Positions 1 to 5,524 of a DNA stretch of 5,524 bases are shown here, one piece after another. How positions within the stretch are numbered: position 1 is the stretch's first letter; each line of letters starts with the position of its first letter. The translations under genes and the position numbers were made by a program. Source of the stretch: an uncultured Alphaproteobacteria bacterium (GTDB lineage Bacteria > Pseudomonadota > Alphaproteobacteria > Rhizobiales > Aestuariivirgaceae); assembly GCA_937868035.1 (NCBI GenBank), contig CALMLK010000310.1:1-5524 (forward strand), in the 5' to 3' direction. The notes below the pieces were generated by a model. That model had not been told where the DNA came from and ran no database searches. It saw nothing but the letters and a program-made list of their open reading frames with translations.

Positions 1-375
1 TGCGTGGTGCGCACGGTGCAGCCTGTTCTCGAAGATGTGGAGCGTGACGACGAAGAGGCCGCAACGCTGCTCGGTGCGTCGCGCCTGCGCATCGTTTTCC
101 AGGTCATCCTGCCCCATGTCTTCCCCGCCCTGTTGACGGGCGTTGCGCTCGCCTTCGCGCGGGCCGTCGGCGAATACGGGTCGGTCATCTTCATTGCCGG
201 AAACATTCCGATGGTCTCGGAAATCGCGCCTCTCCTCATCGTCATCAAGCTGGAGGAGTTCGACTATGCCGGCGCCACCGTGGTGGCGACACTCATGCTG
301 GCCCTCTCGTTCGGACTCCTCCTCGTCATCAACACGCTGCAATCGTGGCAGCAACGGAGGCACGGTCATGGTTGA
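1..375 (+). CDS. cysT: Sulfate/thiosulfate ABC transporter permease CysT (CysU), 3' part only
   Basis: This is the C-terminal 124 residues of one of the two inner-membrane channel subunits of the CysTWA sulfate/thiosulfate importer. The frame is open at base 1, so the true start lies upstream; the GTG at base 4 is an internal valine codon. The fragment opens with [10 protein letters not shown], very close to E. coli CysU as I recall it. It then carries the ABC-permease EAA loop ([10 protein letters not shown], fragment residues 18-27, with LP at 37-38), which docks on the CysA ATPase. A family-typical segment with [15 protein letters not shown] (56-70) and EEFDY (85-89) follows, then a last hydrophobic helix (about 92-111). 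The stop TGA at 373-375 overlaps the start of cysW by 8 bases, which suggests translational coupling. Roughly the first half or more of the protein is missing because of the window edge, not because the gene is broken. Confidence 0.95.
   Translation, partial: CVVRTVQPVLEDVERDDEEAATLLGASRLRIVFQVILPHVFPALLTGVALAFARAVGEYGSVIFIAGNIPMVSEIAPLLIVIKLEEFDYAGATVVATLMLALSFGLLLVINTLQSWQQRRHGHG
356..360 (+). promoter_or_regulatory. Ribosome binding site that fixes the cysW start
   Basis: GGAGG lies 7 bases before the ATG at 368, inside the 3' end of cysT. The same reading frame is open back to an ATG at 143, but that extension would be a Ser/Arg/Trp-rich out-of-frame reading of cysT. The Shine-Dalgarno match and the CysW family length both support 368 as the start. 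Confidence 0.8.
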
Positions 376-1234
376 TGATGTGCAGGCACTTCCCCAATCC
401 CGCCTCGGCATCGGCGAGACATCGCTGGTGCGGGGCGTGCTGATCCTCGTTGCAACCCTGTTTCTCGCGGCGGTGCTGCTGTTTCCGCTGGCGATCGTCT
501 TCATTGAAGCCTTCAGCAAAGGCTGGCGCATCTTTGCGGACGCCTTCCTGCAACCTGACACGCTGGCCGCCATCCGCCTCACCTTGCTGGTGGCCGCCTT
601 CACGGTGCCGTTCAACGTTGTCTTCGGCCTGTGCGCCAGCTGGGCCATCAGCAAGTTCAACTTTGCCGGAAAGAATCTGCTTCTTTCGCTGATCGACTTG
701 CCCTTTTCCGTGTCGCCGGTGATTGCGGGCCTCATCTATGTGTTGCTGTTTGGTGCGCAAGGGTGGTTTGGCCCCTTGCTCAAGGACTGGAATGTGCAGG
801 TGATCTTTGCCGTGCCCGGCATCGTGCTCGCCTCCGTGTTCGTCACATTCCCCTTCGTTGCGCGCGAACTCATTCCGCTCATGCAGTCGCAAGGCACGTC
901 GGAGGAGGAAGCGGCGCTGTCGCTTGGTGCTTCCGGCTGGCACACCTTCACGCGGGTGACACTGCCCAACGTGAAGTGGGCGCTGCTCTATGGTGTGCTC
1001 CTGTGCAACGCCCGCACCATGGGCGAATTCGGCGCCGTCTCGGTGGTGTCCGGACATATTCGAGGCCTCACCAACACGATGCCGCTGCACGTCGAGATTC
1101 TCTACAACGAGTACGATTTCACCGGTGCCTTCGCCGTCGCCACACTGCTCGCCGGCCTTGCCCTCATCACCCTCCTGCTCAAGTCGCTGCTGGAATGGCG
1201 TTATGCCGGCGAACTTGCGGCAGGGCGCAGCTAG
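368..1234 (+). CDS. cysW: Sulfate/thiosulfate ABC transporter permease CysW
   Basis: This 288-residue protein is the second inner-membrane channel subunit of the sulfate importer; E. coli CysW is about the same length. Hydrophobic segments lie at about residues 21-46, 69-95, 104-128, 144-164, 203-225 and 254-274, consistent with six membrane helices. The cytoplasmic EAA loop is at 180-209 ([10 protein letters not shown] followed by LP at 199-200 and G at 209), where the ATPase CysA binds. Further family marks are [19 protein letters not shown] (111-129) and [20 protein letters not shown] (214-233). The ATG at 368 was chosen because GGAGG lies 7 bases upstream and because it overlaps the cysT stop, as is common in this operon. 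The stop TAG (1232-1234) is followed 9 bases later by cysA, whose ribosome binding site begins in the cysW stop codon. No frameshift or missing segment was seen. Sulfate or thiosulfate is the expected substrate; molybdate permeases are relatives but usually have a single permease gene. Confidence 0.95.
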   Translation: MVDDVQALPQSRLGIGETSLVRGVLILVATLFLAAVLLFPLAIVFIEAFSKGWRIFADAFLQPDTLAAIRLTLLVAAFTVPFNVVFGLCASWAISKFNFAGKNLLLSLIDLPFSVSPVIAGLIYVLLFGAQGWFGPLLKDWNVQVIFAVPGIVLASVFVTFPFVARELIPLMQSQGTSEEEAALSLGASGWHTFTRVTLPNVKWALLYGVLLCNARTMGEFGAVSVVSGHIRGLTNTMPLHVEILYNEYDFTGAFAVATLLAGLALITLLLKSLLEWRYAGELAAGRS

Positions 1235-1243
1235 GAGATTGCC

Positions 1244-2038
1244 ATGACCGTATCTGTTTCCATCCGCGCTGCTGCCAAGAGCTTCAGCACCTATCCCGCC
1301 CTGAAGGGCGTTTCGCTGGAGGTCGCTCCGGGAGAACTGGTGGCGCTGCTCGGTCCCTCTGGTTCCGGCAAGACGACGCTGCTCCGGGCTGTGGCGGGAC
1401 TCGAATGTCTCGACGCGGGCGACGTCTTCTTCGGCGATGTCAATGCTTCGGAACTGTCGCTGCGCGAGCGGCGCATCGGCTTTGTCTTTCAGCACTACGC
1501 GCTGTTCCGGCACATGAGCGTGATGGACAACATCGCCTTCGGCCTCCGCGCCCGGCCACGCGGGTCACGACCGGGGGACGCGCAAATTCGTGCGCGCGTG
1601 TTTGAACTGTTGTCGCTGGTGCAGCTGGCGGGACTCGAGTCGCGCTACCCGGCGCAACTCTCCGGCGGCCAGCGGCAGCGGGTGGCACTGGCCCGTGCGC
1701 TTGCCATCGACCCGCGCGTGCTCCTGCTGGACGAACCCTTCGGCGCGCTCGATGCCAAGGTACGAAAGGATCTGCGCCGCTGGTTGCGGAGCCTGCATGA
1801 GAAGACCGGCCACACCACCCTGTTCGTCACCCACGACCAGGACGAGGCCTTCGAACTTGCCGACCGCATCGCCATCCTCAACGGGGGGGTTATCGAACAG
1901 GTGGGAACGCCGGCCGATATTCTCTCACGCCCGGCGACGCCCTTCGTGCGCGACTTCATCGCCGATGTCAGCCCCGCCGCCGTTCGAAAACCCAATCTCA
2001 CCTGGCTGCGGGACGTGCAGGCCACAGCGGCGCAGTAA
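1244..2038 (+). CDS. cysA: Sulfate/thiosulfate ABC transporter ATPase CysA, short form without C-terminal regulatory domain
   Basis: This 264-residue protein is the cytoplasmic ATPase that powers the CysT/CysW channel. All catalytic elements are present: Walker [10 protein letters not shown] (37-45), Q-loop Gln83 in a [13 protein letters not shown] stretch typical of CysA, signature LSGGQRQ (139-145), Walker B VLLLDEP (159-165), D-loop GALD (167-170) and switch His197 in FVTHDQDEA. The start ATG has AGGAG (1233-1237) 6 bases upstream, overlapping the cysW stop. E. coli CysA is about 365 residues; this protein ends soon after the ATPase domain ([11 protein letters not shown], 232-242, then about 22 residues), so the TOBE-like regulatory domain is absent. 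The TAA stop is 2 bases from the stop of the convergent DUF2130 gene, so no domain remnant can lie downstream on this strand. The ATPase should still be functional; the effect on regulation is unknown. The cysT-cysW context makes the sulfate assignment firm. Confidence 0.93.
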   Translation: MTVSVSIRAAAKSFSTYPALKGVSLEVAPGELVALLGPSGSGKTTLLRAVAGLECLDAGDVFFGDVNASELSLRERRIGFVFQHYALFRHMSVMDNIAFGLRARPRGSRPGDAQIRARVFELLSLVQLAGLESRYPAQLSGGQRQRVALARALAIDPRVLLLDEPFGALDAKVRKDLRRWLRSLHEKTGHTTLFVTHDQDEAFELADRIAILNGGVIEQVGTPADILSRPATPFVRDFIADVSPAAVRKPNLTWLRDVQATAAQ

Positions 2039-2040
2039 CC

Positions 2041-3315
2041 TCAGAGCGCGTCTTCCTCGTCATCAAGGTGATCGAGCGCCGCGATGGCGGCCATGCCGCT
2101 TCCGGCAATCCCCTGCATGTCGCCATACATGCCCGATGTTGCCTCCAGCACGTTGAAGATGTGCTTTTCGCGCTTGGCCCATTGCCGCAGCATGAAGGTC
2201 TTTTCCTTTTCCAGGTCCTTCTGCTGAGCGCGGAAATTTTCGATGATGGCATCGACACGGTGTTTGAAGTGCGGCCCGGTGAGGTAGTCGTACATCTGCT
2301 CCATCTTGCCGGATTGACCGGCCTGCTGCTGGCGCACGCGGGCGATGTCGAGCAGGTGGGCGCGCAGCACGGTGGCCAGCGCCAGCGCCTCGCGGGGATG
2401 GACGACATGCACCGTCTCCACCACATCCAGGCGTTCGACGCCCTTGGGCAAGGCCGCCGACACCAGCACGGCCATGTCGGCCGGCAGGTTGCGCTGGTCA
2501 TCGCGCAGCTTGGGCAGCCAACCATCGCTCCAGTTCCGGGCGCGCTTCAGTTCCCAGATGATGACGCCGGCAACCTGCCCACTTTGCGTCGTCACCTCCT
2601 GCACCAGGTCAGCGCCGATCTCGCCCTTGGGCACCGGGGCCACGCGGTCCATGGGGAAGCGGTGCTGCAGTTGCTGCTCGAAATCGAGTTCGAGCACTTC
2701 GCCCTGCAACTGTTGCGAACCCTGCTCGGCGCGGCGCTTGAGGTCTTCGATCTGGCGCTGCATGCCGGCGATTGTTTCCTCCTTCTCGGAAACCTTGAGG
2801 CGCATGGCCTGCACGGCTTCGGCCTGGGCCTTGGCGCGGATCGCCGCACTGTCGGCCTCCACGCGCCGTGCCACCGTGAGTTCCAGTTCGCGCTTCTGAT
2901 CTTCCAGGGCGCGCTCCTTCGCCATGAATGCGGCCTGCTGTTTCTGCGCTTCGGCGAGCTTCTGCTCGCGCTGTTGCAGAAGACCTTTCAGTTCCGCCAT
3001 CGTTTCGGCCTGCTGCTTCATCTCGAAGTCGAGTGTGGAGCGGATGCGCTTCTGTTCCATCGCCACCAGTGCCGCCCTCTGCTCCTCCAGCCGCGCGGCC
3101 ACCTGCTCCTCCACATGGGCCTGGGCATGGGCGAGCTTCGATTGCTGCTGCTGCAACTCGGCCTTGTCCCGCGCCAGAATGTCGGCCTGCGCCTGCATGC
3201 GTTTTTCATAATCAGCCCGCGTGGCGGCCAGCAGCGGCGCTGCCAGCGACTCCGTGAGCTTCACCTCGGACTTGCAATTGGGACAAATGATCTGCGGTTC
3301 ATTGTGCTGGGTCAT
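2041..3315 (-). CDS. DUF2130 (COG4487-type) coiled-coil protein with a PD-(D/E)xK-like nuclease segment
   Basis: This 424-residue soluble protein has an unproven function. Order of parts: CPNC (11-14), one Cys pair that could bind zinc across a dimer; a charged Gln/Glu/Ala/Lys-rich region (about 32-200) predicted to be a long coiled coil; then a globular part beginning GEVLELDFEQQL (205-216). That part contains GAD (Asp236) and, about 19 residues on, IIWELKRARNW (Glu255, Lys257), followed by RDDQR (271-275). A D...ExK layout with a downstream Gln is what a PD-(D/E)xK nuclease core looks like; nuclease activity is inferred from this pattern only. The C-terminal part (about 336-424) carries YDYLTGPHF, an RQWAKREKHIFNVLE helix and an acidic end, as I recall for DUF2130 proteins. 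The start at 3315 puts CPNC near the N-terminus as in relatives. An in-frame ATG at 3405 would add 30 Arg/Gly/Pro-rich residues; neither start has a clear ribosome binding site. The gene converges on cysA and diverges from the ZntA-type gene, so it appears to be transcribed alone. Confidence 0.85.
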   Translation of the reverse strand: MTQHNEPQIICPNCKSEVKLTESLAAPLLAATRADYEKRMQAQADILARDKAELQQQQSKLAHAQAHVEEQVAARLEEQRAALVAMEQKRIRSTLDFEMKQQAETMAELKGLLQQREQKLAEAQKQQAAFMAKERALEDQKRELELTVARRVEADSAAIRAKAQAEAVQAMRLKVSEKEETIAGMQRQIEDLKRRAEQGSQQLQGEVLELDFEQQLQHRFPMDRVAPVPKGEIGADLVQEVTTQSGQVAGVIIWELKRARNWSDGWLPKLRDDQRNLPADMAVLVSAALPKGVERLDVVETVHVVHPREALALATVLRAHLLDIARVRQQQAGQSGKMEQMYDYLTGPHFKHRVDAIIENFRAQQKDLEKEKTFMLRQWAKREKHIFNVLEATSGMYGDMQGIAGSGMAAIAALDHLDDEEDAL

Positions 3316-3392
3316 GGGGCGAGGATAGCTGATTCGCCGTGCCGCCTCATGGCCGCCGCCTTCCACCTTGGGCTTGCAGCGCCCGCCCCTCC

Positions 3393-3404
3393 TGAAAATG
3401 TTCA
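3393..3404. promoter_or_regulatory. Short palindrome TGAA-N4-TTCA, possible metal-sensor operator
   Basis: A perfect 4-base inverted repeat with a 4-base spacer (TGAAAATGTTCA) sits in a small AT-richer patch upstream of the metal-exporter gene. ArsR/SmtB-family zinc sensors are known to bind TGAA...TTCA dyads, though usually with a wider spacer of about 6 bases. Four-base arms occur easily by chance, and no regulator gene is in view, so this is only a candidate. It overlaps the best -35 candidate (3401-3406). Confidence 0.15.
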
Positions 3405-3430
3405 TGGACGGGGTGCGGATTTGCTAGAGT
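3401..3430 (+). promoter_or_regulatory. Weak sigma70-like promoter candidate for the ZntA-type gene
   Basis: TTCATG (3401-3406) and TAGAGT (3425-3430) are 18 bases apart and match the -35 and -10 consensus at 3 and 4 of 6 positions. Transcription from here would start near 3437 and give a leader of about 30 bases before the ATG at 3466. This is the best candidate I found in the 150-base divergent gap, but the match is poor. MerR-type metal promoters have a 19-20 base spacer with a dyad inside it; I did not find that arrangement here. Confidence 0.2.
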
Positions 3431-3452
3431 GTCCCCACATGGCAAACTCTGG
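3424..3452. repeat. Inverted repeat CTAGAGT-N15-ACTCTGG upstream of the ZntA-type gene
   Basis: The arms at 3424-3430 and 3446-3452 are complementary at six of seven positions, and the seventh is a G-U wobble in RNA. Arm centres are 22 bases apart, about two helical turns. The left arm overlaps the -10 candidate and the right arm ends just before the ribosome binding site of the metal ATPase gene. It could be an operator for a dimeric repressor or a hairpin in the 5' leader. There is no U-tract, so it is not a terminator. Confidence 0.3.
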
Positions 3453-3454
3453 AT

Positions 3455-3459
3455 GAGGA
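3455..3459 (+). promoter_or_regulatory. Ribosome binding site that fixes the start of the ZntA-type gene
   Basis: GAGGA ends 6 bases before the ATG at 3466. An in-frame TGA at 3454-3456 rules out any more upstream start in this frame. The next in-frame start candidate, a GTG at 3481, would leave only a few residues before the first metal-binding strand. Confidence 0.7.
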
Positions 3460-3465
3460 CCTGGA

Positions 3466-5524
3466 ATGGCAGAGGCACCCGTGACGACGCGCTTTTTCGT
3501 GAAGGGCATGGATTGCGCGTCCTGCGTGAGCAAGATCGAGACGGCGGTGCGCCGCATTCCCGGCGCTTCCGATGTGCGTGTGGGCCTGCAATCTGAAACG
3601 CTCAGCGTGCAACTGCAATCACAGGAGGCGAAGCAGACGGTGAAGGCTGCTGTGCGTTCGCTGGGCTATGACGTCTTCGACGCGAAGCCCGGTGCAGCGC
3701 AACCCGCGCCATCGCCTCATCACCGCCATGACGATGGTCACGACCATGGTGCTGCTGATCATGGCGATGATGATCCTGGGCATTCCGGTCACGGCGAGGC
3801 CATTGAAGGGGCGTGGTGGAAGTCGCGGCGGGGTCTCCTCGTTCTCGCAACGGGGGCGTTGATCGGCTTGGCCTATGCGGCGAACACCGCCGCGCCGCGC
3901 GCAGGCATGGCGCTCTTCCTGCTGGCGTGTGCCGTCGGCACGGCGCCGGTGGCACTCCGCGCTCTCACCGCGCTCCGCCATGGCTCCGTCTTTACCATCG
4001 AGATGCTGATGACCATCGCCGTGGCAGGCGCCCTGTGGCTTGGAGCGGTGGAGGAAGCAGCGATCGTCGTGGCCCTGTTCGCTGTGGGTGAATTGCTGGA
4101 GGGCGTGGCCGCAGGCAGGGCCCGCTCCGGCATCAAGGCGCTGGCAACACTGGCACCGGGCACGGCGATGGTGGAAACGGCGCAAGGCGTCACGGAACAG
4201 CCGATCGCTGATATTGCCATTGGCAGCATCATTGTCGTGCGGCCCGGAGACCGGGTTGCGGCGGATGGCACGATTGTGTCGGGCACGTCTTCCGTCGATC
4301 AATCGGCGTTGACCGGTGAATCGCTGCCCCTCACCCGCGGACCGGGTGAAGCTGTCTTCGCTGGCTCGATCAATGCCGAGGCCGTCTTGCGCGTCCGGGT
4401 GGACAAGCCGGCGCAGGACACGCTCATCGCGCGGGTTGCGCGTCTTGTCGAGGAAGCCGCCGATGCCAAGGCGCCATCGCAGCGCTTCATCGACCAATTT
4501 GCCAAGTGGTACATGCCACTCATCTGCATCCTGGCGCTCGCCGTGGCGGTGCTGCCGCCGCTCGGATGGGGCGAAGCCTGGCCGACGTGGATCTACCGCG
4601 GCCTTACGCTCCTTCTCATCGGCTGCCCTTGCGCGCTGGTGATCTCCACGCCAGCCTCGATTGCGTCCTCCCTTGCGGCTGGGGCGCGGCGGGGCTTGCT
4701 GGTGAAAGGTGGTGGCGTGTTGGAGGCCATCGGCAAGGTCCAGCAGATTGCCTTCGACAAGACCGGCACGCTGACGCGCGGCACACCGGTGGTGACGGAC
4801 GTCGTGACCCTCGCCGGGGACAGCGAGACGGACATCCTGCGCCTCGCCGCCACGGTGGAATCCGCCTCATCGCACCCGCTTGCGGTGGCGATCGTGGCGC
4901 GGGCGCGGGACACAGGCATTGTGTTCGACACCGCGCCCTCCGTTGCTGTTCCCGGCAAGGGCATATCGGCCACGGTGGAGGGCAAGGAGGTGTTGATCGG
5001 CGCGCCTACCCGTATCGGCATCACGGCGCCGGACATCCTCGCGCGCGCCGCGGCGCTGGAAACCGGGGGCAAGAGTGTTTCCGCAATTCTCGTGAACGGC
5101 ACGGCCCTGGGTTTGATTGCGCTGCGCGATGAGCCCCGGGACGATGCGGTGGAAGGGATCCGCCGGATCAGGGCGCTCGGCCTTCGCCCTGTCATGCTCA
5201 CCGGTGACAATCGCGCCAATGCAGAGGCCGTCGGCGCCCTGCTCGGCATGGAAGTGAAGGCCGAGTTGCTGCCGGAAGACAAGCTCGCCGTGATCCGGGA
5301 ACGGGCAGCGCTGGGCGGCATCGCCAAGGTGGGCGACGGCATCAACGATGCGCCCGCGCTTGCGGCAGCCACCGTCGGCATTGCCATGGGCTCCGGCACC
5401 GACGTGGCGCTGGAAGCCGCTGACGCCGCCGTGCTCAACAATCGCGTGGGAGATGTGGCGACGCTCGTATCGCTGTCGCGCGAGACCATGTCCGTCATCC
5501 GCCAGAACGTGACGCTGGCACTGG
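3466..5524 (+). CDS. zntA: P1B-type Zn/Cd/Pb-exporting ATPase, ZntA-like, 3' end cut by the window
   Basis: This inner-membrane pump exports divalent heavy metals at the cost of ATP. The 686 residues visible form an open frame to the window edge; E. coli ZntA has about 730 residues, so the last one to two membrane helices are missing. An N-terminal HMA domain has GMDCASC (14-20; Cys17, Cys20), where the Asp before the first Cys is typical of Zn/Cd/Pb pumps, while copper pumps usually have GMTCxxC. A His/Asp-rich linker (85-109) holds eight His and seven Asp. Hydrophobic segments lie near 121-141, 147-167, 180-194, 197-211, 348-368 and 375-396. Catalytic motifs are TGES (283-286), the metal-site CPC (387-389), the phosphorylated Asp431 in DKTGT, the HP motif His470-Pro471, TGDN (579-582) and GDGIND (623-628). 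The stretch around WIYRGLTLLLIGCPCALVIS (375-394) is nearly that of ZntA. The conserved TM8 Asp that would confirm P1B-2 specificity is beyond the window; cobalt-type pumps have SPC rather than CPC. No MerR or ArsR regulator gene is adjacent on the visible side. Confidence 0.93.
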   Translation, partial: MAEAPVTTRFFVKGMDCASCVSKIETAVRRIPGASDVRVGLQSETLSVQLQSQEAKQTVKAAVRSLGYDVFDAKPGAAQPAPSPHHRHDDGHDHGAADHGDDDPGHSGHGEAIEGAWWKSRRGLLVLATGALIGLAYAANTAAPRAGMALFLLACAVGTAPVALRALTALRHGSVFTIEMLMTIAVAGALWLGAVEEAAIVVALFAVGELLEGVAAGRARSGIKALATLAPGTAMVETAQGVTEQPIADIAIGSIIVVRPGDRVAADGTIVSGTSSVDQSALTGESLPLTRGPGEAVFAGSINAEAVLRVRVDKPAQDTLIARVARLVEEAADAKAPSQRFIDQFAKWYMPLICILALAVAVLPPLGWGEAWPTWIYRGLTLLLIGCPCALVISTPASIASSLAAGARRGLLVKGGGVLEAIGKVQQIAFDKTGTLTRGTPVVTDVVTLAGDSETDILRLAATVESASSHPLAVAIVARARDTGIVFDTAPSVAVPGKGISATVEGKEVLIGAPTRIGITAPDILARAAALETGGKSVSAILVNGTALGLIALRDEPRDDAVEGIRRIRALGLRPVMLTGDNRANAEAVGALLGMEVKAELLPEDKLAVIRERAALGGIAKVGDGINDAPALAAATVGIAMGSGTDVALEAADAAVLNNRVGDVATLVSLSRETMSVIRQNVTLAL

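Noticed and set aside
329..1513. 394-codon open frame on the - strand across cysW and the cysA start
   Set aside because: It is a high-GC shadow of cysW/cysA, rich in Arg, Gln, His and Gly, with no membrane or domain pattern; both + strand genes are secure.
1883..1889. Run of seven G in cysA as a possible frameshift site that might explain the short protein
   Set aside because: The frame after the run still reads as CysA ([26 protein letters not shown] region), so the short C-terminus is not caused by a shift here.
2030..2049. GCGC...GCGC hairpin at the cysA/DUF2130 junction as a bidirectional terminator
   Set aside because: The stem is only 4 bases and no T-tract follows on either strand.
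2068..3456. 462-codon open frame on the + strand, antisense to the DUF2130 gene
   Set aside because: Its Leu/His-rich protein is what results from reading the opposite strand of a Gln/Glu-rich coiled coil (CAG read as CTG). It has no recognisable domain, while the minus-strand frame has a coherent family match.
3316..3465. MerR/ZntR-type operator with a 19-20 base promoter spacer
   Set aside because: CTAGAGTGTCC resembles one half of such an operator, but the matching ACTC half at the required distance upstream is absent.
3619..4497. 292-codon open frame on the - strand inside the metal ATPase gene
   Set aside because: It has low-complexity Arg/His-rich composition and no motifs; the + strand carries all P-type ATPase motifs in one frame.
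4593..5498. 301-codon open frame on the - strand inside the metal ATPase gene
   Set aside because: Its Ser/Ala/Thr/Arg-rich composition is typical of the antisense of a GC-rich gene, and no family is recognisable.

Overview
The window is high-GC bacterial DNA with dense coding. It holds five protein-coding genes, two of them cut by the window edges. Gene content and protein style suggest a proteobacterium, most likely an alphaproteobacterium; this is an inference from composition and family resemblance, with no rRNA or other marker present. No tRNA, rRNA, insertion sequence, CRISPR array or phage gene was seen.

Left part (1-2038, + strand): the distal end of a sulfate/thiosulfate ABC importer operon in the order cysT(U)-cysW-cysA. 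The cysT 3' end overlaps cysW by 8 bases, and cysW and cysA are 9 bases apart, so the three are almost certainly one transcript. CysT and CysW form the two membrane channel subunits and CysA the ATPase. The periplasmic binding protein gene (cysP or sbp) would be expected upstream, outside the window. CysA is unusually short: it has the whole nucleotide-binding domain but no C-terminal regulatory (TOBE-type) domain.

Middle (2041-3315, - strand): a gene converging on cysA with only 2 bases between the two stop codons. It encodes a DUF2130/COG4487-type protein with an N-terminal CxxC, a long Gln/Glu/Ala-rich coiled coil, a segment resembling a PD-(D/E)xK nuclease core, and a conserved C-terminal tail. 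Its function is not established and it is the least understood gene here.

Right part (3466-5524, + strand, running off the end): a P1B-type heavy-metal ATPase of the ZntA (Zn/Cd/Pb export) type. It has one GMDCxxC metal-binding domain and a His/Asp-rich linker before the membrane part. It is divergent from the DUF2130 gene across a 150-base gap. That gap holds a weak promoter candidate, a short TGAA/TTCA palindrome and a wider AGAGT/ACTCT dyad next to the zntA ribosome binding site.

The three blocks (sulfate uptake, DUF2130 protein, metal export) have no obvious functional link, and composition does not mark any of them as foreign. I do not see a clear new multi-gene system. The points most worth following are the putative nuclease-like DUF2130 protein, the short CysA, and the zntA upstream region.
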